From Bacteroidales bacterium (GTDB lineage: Bacteria > Bacteroidota > Bacteroidia > Bacteroidales > UBA932): a DNA stretch of 64,000 nt. The notes beneath the pieces are model-generated. The model made no database searches and was not told where the DNA came from. It saw only the letters and a program-made list of their open reading frames with translations. Every line of letters begins with the position of its first letter. The first letter of the stretch is position 1. The stretch covers positions 1 to 64,000 of the forward strand of contig JAFRNC010000006.1 of the NCBI GenBank assembly GCA_017430365.1. The letters are read 5' to 3'. Shown here in pieces: positions 1-8,663 of this stretch. A program made the position numbers and the translations under genes.

Positions 1-152
1 ATGCAATAATAATAGCAACAAATACATGCCTACAGAACCCTAGAAGATGTTTATGAGGGTTTCCAGAACGCTAATTATTGCACTTTCTGAATTTGGAAAA
101 CTGCGGAAAAGTTTGACCGGAATTGAACCATATTTGAACCACGGTATCTGTG

Positions 153-415
153 ACTAATTGATTATCAATAAGTTGCAGAAAATGCATCGGGAAGTAAAAT
201 CTTGACACTCAGCTAGTTAAGACTTAATTAAGGCTTAAGTTGAAATTCTGAAACTAGTTGAAAACGACTGTTTTCGGAAAGGATTTTAGCTAGTCTCGCG
301 TTTTCAGGATTTAGCTTGAGTGTTGTTTGTTTTCATCAGTTTTGTCACACTTTCTGTCACAATGTTACCATGTGTGACAAATTTTTGTCACACTTCCTCG
401 GAAAAGTTACCAAAA
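153..415. repeat. Left candidate element end: core repeat plus TGTCACA cluster
   Basis: The core is ACTAATTGATTATCAATA at 153-170, followed by AAGTT. Further right is a cluster of TGTCACA heptamers at 343-349, 355-361 and 386-392, with one inverted copy at 373-379, and then GAAAAGTTAC at about 401-410. The same order (GATTATCAATAAGTT, GTTTTGTCACAC, CATG, TGTGACAAAT, GAAAAGTTAC) is read on the opposite strand from 18970 down to 18876. The two segments therefore look like related ends in inverted orientation. A mobile-element role is inferred; no recombinase gene is present. Confidence 0.6.
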
Positions 416-813
416 TCGTTGATTTATGAAATGTTTTTGGAAAGTTAACACGCATAACGCTCGGTTTTAAAATGGTACTCTCCTCCCTTGTCATCAAATA
501 ATGTTGTACAACAGCGTTAAACTAGTTTATTATACTGGACAAGTACCATTATTTTGACTTATTTCTCCTTATTATACACCATATTTTGGGTTTTCACTCT
601 TGATTTGGCACATGTCGCATTTGGCAAATAAGTACGTAATTAGTTGGAAAAGTATGAAGATACGACGTTACATTTCATCAGTGGTGATTAGGGTTAGATA
701 TTATATTCGCTGATAAATTTCTTTGCGTTACAGGACTTTATATCCTTAATTATTCATTGTGCGGAAAAGTCTTCTCGGGTATAGAGGAAGAATTTTTCAT
801 GTTTATTTGTCTT

Positions 814-848
814 GTACCGCAAAATGGGACAACACACCTTTAATTTTG
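814..848 (+). promoter_or_regulatory. Operator copy A and promoter of the vWA gene
   Basis: The 17-mer GTACCGCAAAATGGGAC at 814-830 sits inside a longer imperfect inverted repeat, TTGTaCC/GGgACAA (812-832). Exactly 10 bp follow, then TAATTTTG at 841-848, a perfect match to the Bacteroidales -7 element. The start codon is 39 bp further on. The same layout recurs at 7495-7529 and 10894-10928. Confidence 0.6.
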
Positions 849-887
849 CTCACGGAAATAACAAAACCCAATAAAACACTCAAAGCA

Positions 888-1586
888 ATGGAACAAGAGA
901 ACACTACCGAAAAAACTCAGGTTTTCAACCTCGTAATCCTCGACAAATCTGGCTCTATGGAGTCTATTCGCAAGGAAGCCATCGACGGCTACAATGAGAC
1001 CCTCGGTACCATTCGCGCCGCCCAGTTGAAGCACATGGACACCCAGGACCACTTCGTCTCTCTGGCCGCTTTCTGTGACTGCGGAATCGATATGATCTAC
1101 GACAAGACGCCCATCAAGGACGCCGACAAACTCACCAAGAAGCAGTACGAGCCCTGCTGCTGCACTCCGCTCTTTGACGCCATTGGCAAGACCGTCAAGA
1201 AACTCAAGGCTGACATCAAGGACATCGAAGATGCTGCCGTCCTCGTAACTATCATTACTGACGGTTACGAAAACTCATCCAAGGAGTGGACCGGCCCAGC
1301 CATCAAGAAACTCATCGACGAATGCAAGGAAGACGGCTAGATGTTCTCCTTCATTGGCGCTGGCGAAGACGTTGTGAAGGTGGCGACCACGATTTCCATT
1401 ACCAATACTGTCGTTTGGGAACAGACAACAGAAGGCACGAAGGAGATGTTCGAAAATGAGAACGCCGCCCAGGGCCGGTTCTACGACAAGATGGCCACCT
1501 GCTGCCCTTCAGGCATGGCTCCGTCAGATAGAAAAAAAATGCGCAAGAAGTTCTCTGAGGAGTACTACGACAAGGATAAGAAGTAG
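888..1586 (+). pseudogene. von Willebrand factor A domain protein, interrupted by an in-frame amber codon
   Basis: This is a cytosolic vWA-fold protein of about 232 residues. A MIDAS metal-binding motif DxSxS lies at residues 19-23 (DKSGS), with a Thr in the CCCTPLFDA segment and a TDGYENS loop further on. Codon 151 (1338-1340) is TAG, where a tryptophan (TGG) would be expected; the same frame then continues cleanly for 81 more codons. ATG 888 is chosen because it follows a perfect TAATTTTG box. The first 150 residues cover the metal site but lack the last strands, so the product is probably inactive unless the stop is read through. A sequencing error is also possible. It is transcribed on its own from the operator-bearing promoter. 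Confidence 0.75.
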
Positions 1587-1614
1587 TGCTGCAGCATAAT
1601 TCGCGCAAAAACAT

Positions 1615-1622
1615 TAAATTTG
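1615..1622 (+). promoter_or_regulatory. -7 promoter element of the nucleotidase/DUF262 operon
   Basis: TAAATTTG matches the TAnnTTTG consensus and lies 34 bp before ATG 1657. The GTCCCA-type palindrome found at the other island promoters is not present at the equivalent place here. Confidence 0.5.
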
Positions 1623-1656
1623 TATTCTTCCAATAAGAACCAAACGACATCTCTTG

Positions 1657-2118
1657 ATGAAACGCCTGTACTTCGATATGGACAATGTCCTTGTGGATTT
1701 CGCATCTGGCATAGCAAAGCTGGATGCGAAAACCATTAAGGAATATGCCGGGAAGTTGGACGAAGTGCCGGGTATTTTTTCCTTGATGGAGCCGATGCCA
1801 GGGGCAATAGATGCCGTACACCAGTTAGCCGAGAAGTTCGATGTTTACATCCTCTCCACGGCACCGTGGAAGAACCCTTCCGCCTGGGCCGATAAAGTGG
1901 CATGGGTAACGAGGTATTTCGACGATGTGTTTCACAAGCGCCTGATTCTTTCCCATCATAAAGATTTTCTCAAAGGAGATTTTTTGATCGATGATAGGCC
2001 GAAGCATGGCGCAGAGAGCTTCGACGGCGAATGGATTCAATTCGGAAGTGACGAGTTTCCGAATTGGCCTGCAGTTATGGATTATTTATGTGGAAGAGCA
2101 GATTGTGGTGGCAAGTAA
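1657..2118 (+). CDS. 5'(3')-deoxyribonucleotidase-like HAD protein (NT5C family)
   Basis: A 153-residue HAD-superfamily phosphatase of the NT5C type, which removes phosphate from pyrimidine deoxynucleoside monophosphates. The catalytic DxD motif is DMDNV (Asp7 and Asp9). The Thr of motif II is in ILSTAPW, and the acidic motif is DFLIDDRP near the C-terminus. It is slightly shorter than typical members (170-200 residues). A TTG lies just before ATG 1657; the ATG is preferred. It is the first gene of a same-strand run with the two DUF262 genes, 35 bp before the first. A nucleotidase beside restriction-like genes could serve nucleotide depletion in phage defence, but this is inference. Confidence 0.75.
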   Translation: MKRLYFDMDNVLVDFASGIAKLDAKTIKEYAGKLDEVPGIFSLMEPMPGAIDAVHQLAEKFDVYILSTAPWKNPSAWADKVAWVTRYFDDVFHKRLILSHHKDFLKGDFLIDDRPKHGAESFDGEWIQFGSDEFPNWPAVMDYLCGRADCGGK

Positions 2119-2153
2119 CACGTTGACAACAATAACGATAACGGAGGAAAAGC

Positions 2154-3860
2154 ATGTCAAGTACAGCTTATTTGAACGCAAAACTTGTAGGTGAGATAAC
2201 CGGCAAATTTGTCATAAAATCCTATCAGAGGGGCTACCGCTGGGAGGAGTCTCAAGTTTTGGCGATGCTAAACGATATTTATAGCAACGGTAACAACCCG
2301 TATTGCCTTCAGCCAATTGTTGTAAGGAGACTTGAAGGCGAAGATACGTTTGAATTGATCGATGGACAGCAGCGCTTGACGACTCTCCTGATTTTGCTGA
2401 AGTATATCCAGAAGGAGTACAAGCCAAGAGTCAACATTCAATATACTCTTAGTTACGAGACGAGGGAAAAGACGGCAGAGTTCCTCGAAAACATTACTCC
2501 AGAAGGAGCCGAGAACAATATCGACTTCTTTTACATCCGTAAAGCTTACCTCACCATTGACAACTGGTTCAAGTCGTTGGCCGCAAAGAACAACAAAGAT
2601 ATTGAGGCGGCAGATGATATGTTCGGCTATCTGAATAAGAACGTCAAAGTAATATGGTATGAGGTCAATGAAGATGTAGATCCGATAGCCCTGTTCGCAC
2701 GCCTTAACATCGGTAAGATTGCCCTCACCAATGCTGAGCTGGTTAAAGCCCTTTTCCTGATGAATGCCGGCGAAGCAGGACAGAATCATCAGAAACAGAT
2801 AGAGATGTCCATCCAGTGGGACGAAATCGAACACTCTCTTCACGAAAAATCTGATGAGTTCTGGTTCTTTCTTACCCGAACAAATCCCATTAAGTATCCG
2901 ACTCGTATTGAGTTGTTGTTTGATTTCTTGTCGGGCAAGAAGAAAGAAGAGAAGGAGGCTTTTTATACATTCTTCTACTTCGAACAGCTCATCAAGGAGG
3001 AAGGTATAGAAAAAGTATGGCTAATGATTCAGAACGCATACCTTCAACTTAAGGAATGGTACACTGAATCATTATATTACCACAAAATTGGCTACTTAAT
3101 TGCATCCGGTGCCCAGGAAATGCCGGACATTCTTTCAATAGCGAAAGACAAGCGGAAGAAGGATTTCATGGCAGTCCTGGATCAAAGCATCGCAGATTCA
3201 ATCCGTACGGATAAAGCATATAAGGATCTGAGCTACGACAAGGACTATGCAATGATTAGCAAGCTTTTGCTCTTGTTTAATGTTCAGTCAATCATTGTAT
3301 CACAATCAACTCAAAGGTTTCCTTTCAGTCAGTATAATACTTCCGAGTGGAGTCTTGAGCACATTCATGCGCAACAGTCAGAAGGCCTCAGAACCACGGA
3401 GAATCGTATAGACTGGCTGAAAAACCATATCGACTATGTCCGGAAAAGCAGTAAGGACTTTGACAAAGAAGGATTGATTTCCAGAATGCAGGAGGCTATA
3501 GACAAGAATCTGGTTACTCAGGCTGAATTTGACTCTATGGCCGCCGATGCGTTTGCAGCCTTGTCTGAAGACGACGATACTCGCTATGTTGATTTGATCA
3601 GTAATATGGCTCTTCTTTCCCGAGAAATCAATTCAAAACTGAACAACTCGGTCTTTGCCGTCAAGCGAGATGCGATTATTGAACTTGACAAGAAAGGAGC
3701 TTTTATCCCCTACTGCACCAAGATGGTTTTCCTAAAATACTACACCAACTCGACGGCCACGCAGTTTGAGTATTGGAGTTCCGCCGACCGGGATGCCTAT
3801 ACTACTGCTATGGGAGAAATCTTGCGCCCTTATTTTAATCTCATCGAAACAACATTCTGA
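2154..3860 (+). CDS. DUF262/DUF1524-like protein (GmrSD-type)
   Basis: A 568-residue protein with the ParB/GmrS-like DUF262 domain at the N-terminus: QRGYRW at 25-30 and the signature DGQQR at 70-74. The C-terminal half holds an EHIH segment at 402-405, resembling the HNH-like DUF1524 (GmrD) nuclease motif EHIxP, with Ala where Pro is usual. GmrSD enzymes are type IV systems that cut modified phage DNA, with the DUF262 part using nucleotides. The start has a good ribosome site (GGAGG) just upstream. The next gene begins 2 bp after the stop. Whether the altered nuclease motif is active cannot be judged here. Confidence 0.8.
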   Translation: MSSTAYLNAKLVGEITGKFVIKSYQRGYRWEESQVLAMLNDIYSNGNNPYCLQPIVVRRLEGEDTFELIDGQQRLTTLLILLKYIQKEYKPRVNIQYTLSYETREKTAEFLENITPEGAENNIDFFYIRKAYLTIDNWFKSLAAKNNKDIEAADDMFGYLNKNVKVIWYEVNEDVDPIALFARLNIGKIALTNAELVKALFLMNAGEAGQNHQKQIEMSIQWDEIEHSLHEKSDEFWFFLTRTNPIKYPTRIELLFDFLSGKKKEEKEAFYTFFYFEQLIKEEGIEKVWLMIQNAYLQLKEWYTESLYYHKIGYLIASGAQEMPDILSIAKDKRKKDFMAVLDQSIADSIRTDKAYKDLSYDKDYAMISKLLLLFNVQSIIVSQSTQRFPFSQYNTSEWSLEHIHAQQSEGLRTTENRIDWLKNHIDYVRKSSKDFDKEGLISRMQEAIDKNLVTQAEFDSMAADAFAALSEDDDTRYVDLISNMALLSREINSKLNNSVFAVKRDAIIELDKKGAFIPYCTKMVFLKYYTNSTATQFEYWSSADRDAYTTAMGEILRPYFNLIETTF

Positions 3861-3862
3861 TT

Positions 3863-6043
3863 ATGCTGAACGCGACACCACACACTTTCATTGATATATT
3901 TGAGGCAAATCCTGCCGAGAACGATGATATCTTCATCAAAGGCATCGATATTCCAATCATACAGCGCGATTATGCTCAAGGGCGGGAGAACGATGAAGTC
4001 GGTCGTATCAGATCCCGTTTCCTCGATGCACTGCGTCATGCGCTGACGGAAGATGCTCCCATTACCCTTGATTTTGTATATGGAGAAATCAATGATGACG
4101 GGTATCTTATACCGTTGGATGGACAGCAGCGACTGACGACCCTTTTCCTCCTCCACTGGTATGTAAGCAAGCATGAGAACGTGTCTCCGGAGAAGTGTTC
4201 GTTTCTCGATCGTTTCTCGTATGATACAAGGTATAGCGCCAGAGAATTCTGCAAGAAGTTGGCTCAATTCCCTCCGAATTTTGAGACAATAAAATTGTCG
4301 GAAGACATCCTTGACCAATCGTGGTTTCCTATGGACTGGACAAGCGATCCGACAATTGCTTCCATGCTGGTGATGATAGATGCCATTCATGACAAATTCA
4401 AAGGCACTTCCGGCATCTGGGAAAAGCTTGAAGCAGGTTACATTTCCTTCTATTTCCTTCCCTTGAAAGAGATGGGATTAACCGATGAGCTGTACATCAA
4501 AATGAATTCGAGGGGCAAGCCTCTCACCCAGTTTGAGCATTTCAAGGCCGAATTGGAAGGCGCTATGAAATTGGTGGATAAGGAGACCTCTGAAAGGATC
4601 AGCAAGAAAATAGACCTGGCATGGACGGACATGTTGTGGCCATACAAGGGCGAGAATGAAATCATTGATGATGAATTCATCCGATATTTCCATTTCATCT
4701 GCGACATAATAAACTACAAGAACGAGGCACCTCTGATTGAAGACCCGTTTGAGATGGTTCAGACGCTGTTTAGTGCCACCAATCCAGATGCAGGAGAGAA
4801 TATGCGCTATGTCGAAAAGATGTTCGATTGTTGGTGCGGATTCAATATTGATTCGTTCTTCGAAGAGTATCTGACAACTGGCGAACACTCGCCGGACAAG
4901 TCGATAGTGGGCAAGATGACCAATCTTTTTCTCGATTGCTGCAATGTTTACGGCGAAATGCAAGGCGCGAGAATCAGGCGCTTCCCTATTGGACGCACAA
5001 TTCTCCTTTACGCGTTCATCCTTTATCTCAGGGACCAGGATAGAGTTTCGAAAGATAATTTTGTCAGACGGCTTCGAATAGTCAACAACCTGGTACGGGC
5101 ATCGGAATTCGAATTGAGAGATGACCGTATGAAAACCTTGCTCTCTCAGACCGAAGCGATCATAGTCGAAGGGAAGGTTGAAGAAACCGATAAGAGTTTC
5201 AATATCAATCAACTTAAAGAAGAAATCCGCAAAAAGGAATGGATTGAAAACCATTCTGATGAGGAGTTGCTGATGAGAGAGGCCGAAGATCATCGTTTGC
5301 TGAATGGTGCCATACGTATCTTGGGTGTCGACAATCTTCAGCTGTATCCCAGATTCAAACAACTCTTTGAATGCGATTGGGATCTGGTTGACCGAGCGTT
5401 GTTGGCGACCGGCGATTATTCTCGGTTTATTCGCTGGCGCTATCAGATAGGGTCATCAAAAATAGAGACGGTTTGGAGAGATATGTTCAATACTGCCGAA
5501 GAAGAGATGGAGAACACGAAACAGATCCTTAACCAGCTTCTACTCGGCAGCGAAAACATAACTGATGATGTTCTCCAAAAAGTCGTCGACGGTTATCTGA
5601 ACTCGTCCCCGTTGCTTGATTGGCGGTATTACATCGTCAAGTACCAGTCTATGCGCCCTGGGCGATATGGAATGTATAGATGGCCAGGAGATGGAATCAA
5701 TGGGAAAAAGTCTCGTGAAATCCTTATGATGACGACGGAAAAGAGCACCAACGGATGGAACTACAATATCTTCCTGAAGACACTATATGATGCATTGCAT
5801 GAAGATTACCCCGATTTATACCTTGGCAATTACGCCTTCCAGCACGACGGAGACAAGCTTCTTATTGGGACAGAACGGGCTATCAGTTGCGATGATGCTT
5901 CCTACACCGTTTATGAGGTTTTAGACGATAAGACATATAATCCTTTGACCGTCGAACCTATACCACAAAGCGAAACCGAAGGTGCCGATGCCGAAGACCG
6001 CATCGTGATAGGCGCGAACCTCATACAAGCCTTACATTCTTGA
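3863..6043 (+). CDS. Second DUF262 protein (large type)
   Basis: A 726-residue protein with DUF262 features: IIQRDYAQG at 32-40, DGQQR at 86-90, and the downstream segment YIKMNSRGKPLTQFEHFKAE, near residue 210, that is typical of the long DUF262 group. No clear DUF1524 HNH motif is seen in its C-terminal half, so it may depend on the smaller DUF262 protein or on another partner for cutting. It is tightly packed between the first DUF262 gene (2 bp) and the WYL regulator (4 bp), which points to one transcript and probably one complex or pathway. A type IV restriction-like role is inferred from family and context. Confidence 0.75.
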   Translation: MLNATPHTFIDIFEANPAENDDIFIKGIDIPIIQRDYAQGRENDEVGRIRSRFLDALRHALTEDAPITLDFVYGEINDDGYLIPLDGQQRLTTLFLLHWYVSKHENVSPEKCSFLDRFSYDTRYSAREFCKKLAQFPPNFETIKLSEDILDQSWFPMDWTSDPTIASMLVMIDAIHDKFKGTSGIWEKLEAGYISFYFLPLKEMGLTDELYIKMNSRGKPLTQFEHFKAELEGAMKLVDKETSERISKKIDLAWTDMLWPYKGENEIIDDEFIRYFHFICDIINYKNEAPLIEDPFEMVQTLFSATNPDAGENMRYVEKMFDCWCGFNIDSFFEEYLTTGEHSPDKSIVGKMTNLFLDCCNVYGEMQGARIRRFPIGRTILLYAFILYLRDQDRVSKDNFVRRLRIVNNLVRASEFELRDDRMKTLLSQTEAIIVEGKVEETDKSFNINQLKEEIRKKEWIENHSDEELLMREAEDHRLLNGAIRILGVDNLQLYPRFKQLFECDWDLVDRALLATGDYSRFIRWRYQIGSSKIETVWRDMFNTAEEEMENTKQILNQLLLGSENITDDVLQKVVDGYLNSSPLLDWRYYIVKYQSMRPGRYGMYRWPGDGINGKKSREILMMTTEKSTNGWNYNIFLKTLYDALHEDYPDLYLGNYAFQHDGDKLLIGTERAISCDDASYTVYEVLDDKTYNPLTVEPIPQSETEGADAEDRIVIGANLIQALHS

Positions 6044-6047
6044 GAGT

Positions 6048-6959
6048 ATGAAAACCTACGACCTCTTCAAACAATATCTTTGGCTGGTAGACATCATCCA
6101 CCGCAAGAGACGTTTGACTCTTGATGAAATCAATCAGTTGTGGCTGAGGACCGAAATGAGCGAAGGGCTTCCCATCGCCCGAAGCACTTTTAACCGGCAC
6201 CGGGATGCTATCCTGGACATGTTCGGTGTCATCATCGAATGCGACAAGAAAGACGGTTTCAGGTACTATATCGACAACGAAGAGGTATTGGAGGAGGATT
6301 CTATCCAGAACTGGATGCTGTCTACATTGTCGGTCAACAGTGTCCTATCCGAGAGTAAGGGTGTGCATAATCGAATCCTGCTTGAACGCATCCCTTCTGA
6401 TGGCGACCATTTGCACAAGTTCATCGATGCAATGAAGAAGGGCGTTCGCATCCGCGTGAATTATCGCCGGTATGGCGCCGAGGCCTCCAACACCTCGATG
6501 AAGCTCGATCCTTTCTTCGTTCGCTTGTTCAACAAGCGCTGGTACGGCCTGGTCAAGTTCCCGGAACCCACCGGCAACCTCTTCACTCTGGCCTTCGACC
6601 GCATCGTGTCACTGGAACTGACTGATGAAAAGTTCGACTATCCCAAAGACTTCGACCCTGCTGGCTGGTTCAGTGACTGCTACGGCATCGTCCGTGACCC
6701 GGAAGTCCCCGTGGAGAAAGTCGTTATCCGTGCCTTCGGCCGGGAAGTAAACTATCTCCGTGACCTACCTCTCCACGCCAGCCAGGTTGAAGTGGAAAAA
6801 GACGACGAATATTCCGACTTCGAACTCACACTCAGCCCCACGGCTGATTTCTTCAGCCCTTTACTCTCCCGTGGCGCCGCCATAAAGATCCTGGAACCCC
6901 AGTGGCTGGCCGATGAGATCAAGAACCTCCACCAGGCAGCCTTAGACCTATACAAGTAA
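6048..6959 (+). CDS. WYL-domain transcriptional regulator
   Basis: A 303-residue regulator with an N-terminal winged-helix region (about 1-75), a central WYL domain with the RWYGLVKF segment (near 164-171), and a C-terminal WCX-like extension. WYL regulators such as BrxR and CapW control phage-defence operons by binding inverted repeats. The gene begins 4 bp after the second DUF262 stop, so it is co-transcribed with the restriction-like genes. It is the only obvious DNA-binding regulator in the island and the leading candidate for the protein that reads the GTCCCA-type palindromes at 814, 7495 and 10894; that link is inferred. Confidence 0.85.
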   Translation: MKTYDLFKQYLWLVDIIHRKRRLTLDEINQLWLRTEMSEGLPIARSTFNRHRDAILDMFGVIIECDKKDGFRYYIDNEEVLEEDSIQNWMLSTLSVNSVLSESKGVHNRILLERIPSDGDHLHKFIDAMKKGVRIRVNYRRYGAEASNTSMKLDPFFVRLFNKRWYGLVKFPEPTGNLFTLAFDRIVSLELTDEKFDYPKDFDPAGWFSDCYGIVRDPEVPVEKVVIRAFGREVNYLRDLPLHASQVEVEKDDEYSDFELTLSPTADFFSPLLSRGAAIKILEPQWLADEIKNLHQAALDLYK

Positions 6960-6976
6960 CCAATAATCCGACCCAT

Positions 6977-7459
6977 ATGAAAACCTTTCTCCTTTATTGG
7001 AATCCATATTTCTCCAGCTATAAGCTCGACCGTTTCCTTGATGAATTCAATTTCCCGGAGGGAAAGGATGTCCTGACCGAGGACGATGACTGGGACCGAT
7101 CCCCTAACGATTTTGACTGGAGCATCATTGAGCACGAGAAAGCTCATGAGGGCGACCGCTTCATTTTCGTGAAGGTCGGTTATGAAAAACCTACCGGAAT
7201 CATCGGTGTAGGCCACTTCAACTCAGATCCCTTCGAGGATGAAGATTGGTCAGGGCAAGGCCGCAAGACTTACTATATGGGAATGGACTGGGAATCCGTC
7301 ATCAAACCAACATCTGACAAGGTTCTCACGACCAATGTCTTGATTGACGTTATCCCGGAAATCATCTGGACCAAAGGAAAGGCCGGGGTTATGGTCCCGC
7401 CTGAAGTTGCAGAGAAGATAGAAGCCCTCTGGCAAAAGCATCTGGAGTCTGTCAAATAG
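6977..7459 (+). CDS. Small protein, possibly PUA/EVE-like
   Basis: A 160-residue acidic protein of unknown function. It opens with FLLYWNP, has a central GDRFIFVKVG strand followed by GIIGVGHF, and continues with a YYMGMDWESVI segment. This strand-rich layout resembles PUA/EVE-fold domains that bind modified bases in some restriction systems, but the match is a judgement by eye. It follows the WYL gene by 17 bp and is the last gene of the operon. If the fold is right, it could supply modified-DNA recognition for the DUF262 pair. Confidence 0.55.
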   Translation: MKTFLLYWNPYFSSYKLDRFLDEFNFPEGKDVLTEDDDWDRSPNDFDWSIIEHEKAHEGDRFIFVKVGYEKPTGIIGVGHFNSDPFEDEDWSGQGRKTYYMGMDWESVIKPTSDKVLTTNVLIDVIPEIIWTKGKAGVMVPPEVAEKIEALWQKHLESVK

Positions 7460-7494
7460 ATAATTGCGTTTATTTCCGTAGAATCTATTAGACT

Positions 7495-7529
7495 GTCCCA
7501 TAATTTGGGACGACTATAACGTTTCTTTG
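7495..7529 (+). promoter_or_regulatory. Operator copy B (perfect palindrome) and promoter
   Basis: GTCCCA-TAATT-TGGGAC at 7495-7511 is a perfect inverted repeat. Exactly 10 bp follow, then TTTCTTTG at 7522-7529, a near-match to the -7 element. ATG 7552 lies 22 bp downstream. The palindrome covers the -33 region, a usual place for a repressor site. It controls the tandem-paralogue/radical SAM operon. Confidence 0.65.
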
Positions 7530-7551
7530 TCACATAAAACTGACAATCATT

Positions 7552-8655
7552 ATGATGAAGCACGGAAAAGAATACCCGGCCACACACTCCATGGATACCT
7601 CCTGGTTCGCTATAGATGAAGCAGGGAATGTTGCTGTTATTAATTTTGACGAGAATGGCCCTGTGCCGGAAAATGCACCTTCGGATGTCAGTATCGAAGA
7701 AGCAACGTTCGGGAATACTCTCAGAATTTTTGACGGAGAGGGCACAACCGCACTCAATGAAGAGCAGATTACAGACATCCTTTCCAAAACAAATTTGGAA
7801 TTTGACATCAAAGATTTGTGGGGATATGTATTCATCAAGACAAGTGTAATGGAATCATCCCATGTCAAGCAAGAGTTCAGCGAACTCGATGATGACTTTT
7901 CAGATTTTTGTGTCGTATCTGAAGCGGACTACCTTTTTCTGCTAAGTATTCACAGAGGTACGCAGGAAGACTTCTTTCGGCTGGTGGACGAAGGGATAAT
8001 AGTAGGAGTACTGCCTTGTGAAATAGAAGAAGATGTCTTCAACATCAGCGAGACGGCCGCCAAGAACCTCCCGATGTTTTTTTATCAAGGTGGTTCAGAT
8101 GGGAAGATGGAACGAAAGAATATCCCAGAGCATCCTTTCAAGGAATCGCAGCTGAACGACCAACAAAGAGAGAAAGCCCTTCGGCTCCCAGTTTGTTTCG
8201 ATAAAGAAGAGTCTTTCCAAATTGCAGACTACGTCAGTTTTGAATCTCACGCATGGACTTTTGAGACCATAAACGGCGAGAAGTACGAGAGTTTGTGGAG
8301 TAAGGACGAAAAGCCGGTTTTCTACCCCAGCAATCACGCAGCCCCCCTTTCGCTCGACGATCTTATTCGATTGATTAAGGAAGTGAAAATCAAATGGATA
8401 GAGTTTCCCGGGGAAATCTCTGCAAAAAACATTGTAACCGGGGAATACTGCATGCCAGAGTTTGAGAACGGTGAATTGATTCCACCTTCAGATCCGAATA
8501 TCAAGAACATAGATAAGCCTTGGTTATCGTATGAAAAATCTCCCAAGACAGAAGGATATGTTGTTTACCCAAGAGGTAAAGAGATTATTTCTCCCGACAT
8601 AGTGGCTGAGACAATAAAAGGGAGATTCCTGGACGAACGGTTTATTGTTAATTAA
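7552..8655 (+). CDS. Tandem paralogue 1, protein with HSMxTxW N-terminal module
   Basis: A 367-residue soluble protein not recognised as a known enzyme. Its first 40 residues, including KEYPATHSMDTSW, then NVAVIN and ENGPVP, match the start of the next gene closely; the rest is more diverged. Both proteins share a later segment with the order EA/EDLHLY-type helix, then LVDEGII/LLDEGII and N.P. Two ATGs (7552 and 7555) are possible starts. The gene is driven by the promoter with the perfect palindrome and lies 8 bp before its paralogue. A common N-terminal module on two different bodies suggests a targeting or recognition role. Confidence 0.7.
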   Translation: MMKHGKEYPATHSMDTSWFAIDEAGNVAVINFDENGPVPENAPSDVSIEEATFGNTLRIFDGEGTTALNEEQITDILSKTNLEFDIKDLWGYVFIKTSVMESSHVKQEFSELDDDFSDFCVVSEADYLFLLSIHRGTQEDFFRLVDEGIIVGVLPCEIEEDVFNISETAAKNLPMFFYQGGSDGKMERKNIPEHPFKESQLNDQQREKALRLPVCFDKEESFQIADYVSFESHAWTFETINGEKYESLWSKDEKPVFYPSNHAAPLSLDDLIRLIKEVKIKWIEFPGEISAKNIVTGEYCMPEFENGELIPPSDPNIKNIDKPWLSYEKSPKTEGYVVYPRGKEIISPDIVAETIKGRFLDERFIVN

Positions 8656-8663
8656 GAATTCCT

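Larger units (their letters stand above)
1..887. other. AT-rich non-coding left flank
   Basis: No convincing gene is seen here on either strand. The stretch is rich in A and T, unlike the coding DNA that follows. It holds a repeat-bearing segment (153-415) and, at its right end, the operator and promoter of the vWA gene (814-848). An open frame extends upstream from the vWA gene to 759, but that part has no start codon supported by a promoter and looks like leader DNA. Confidence 0.7.

Noticed and set aside
343..392. TGTCACA repeats as a CRISPR array or plasmid iterons
   Set aside because: Repeats are only 7 bp, irregularly spaced and in both orientations; no cas or rep gene is nearby.
461..559. 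Further GTACCA-type sites resembling the operator
   Set aside because: Two weak 17-mers (461-477 and 543-559) keep only one half-site and have no -7 box 10 bp downstream.
1338..1340. TAG recoding (alternative genetic code)
   Set aside because: Other genes in the window end normally at TAG, so general reassignment is not supported.
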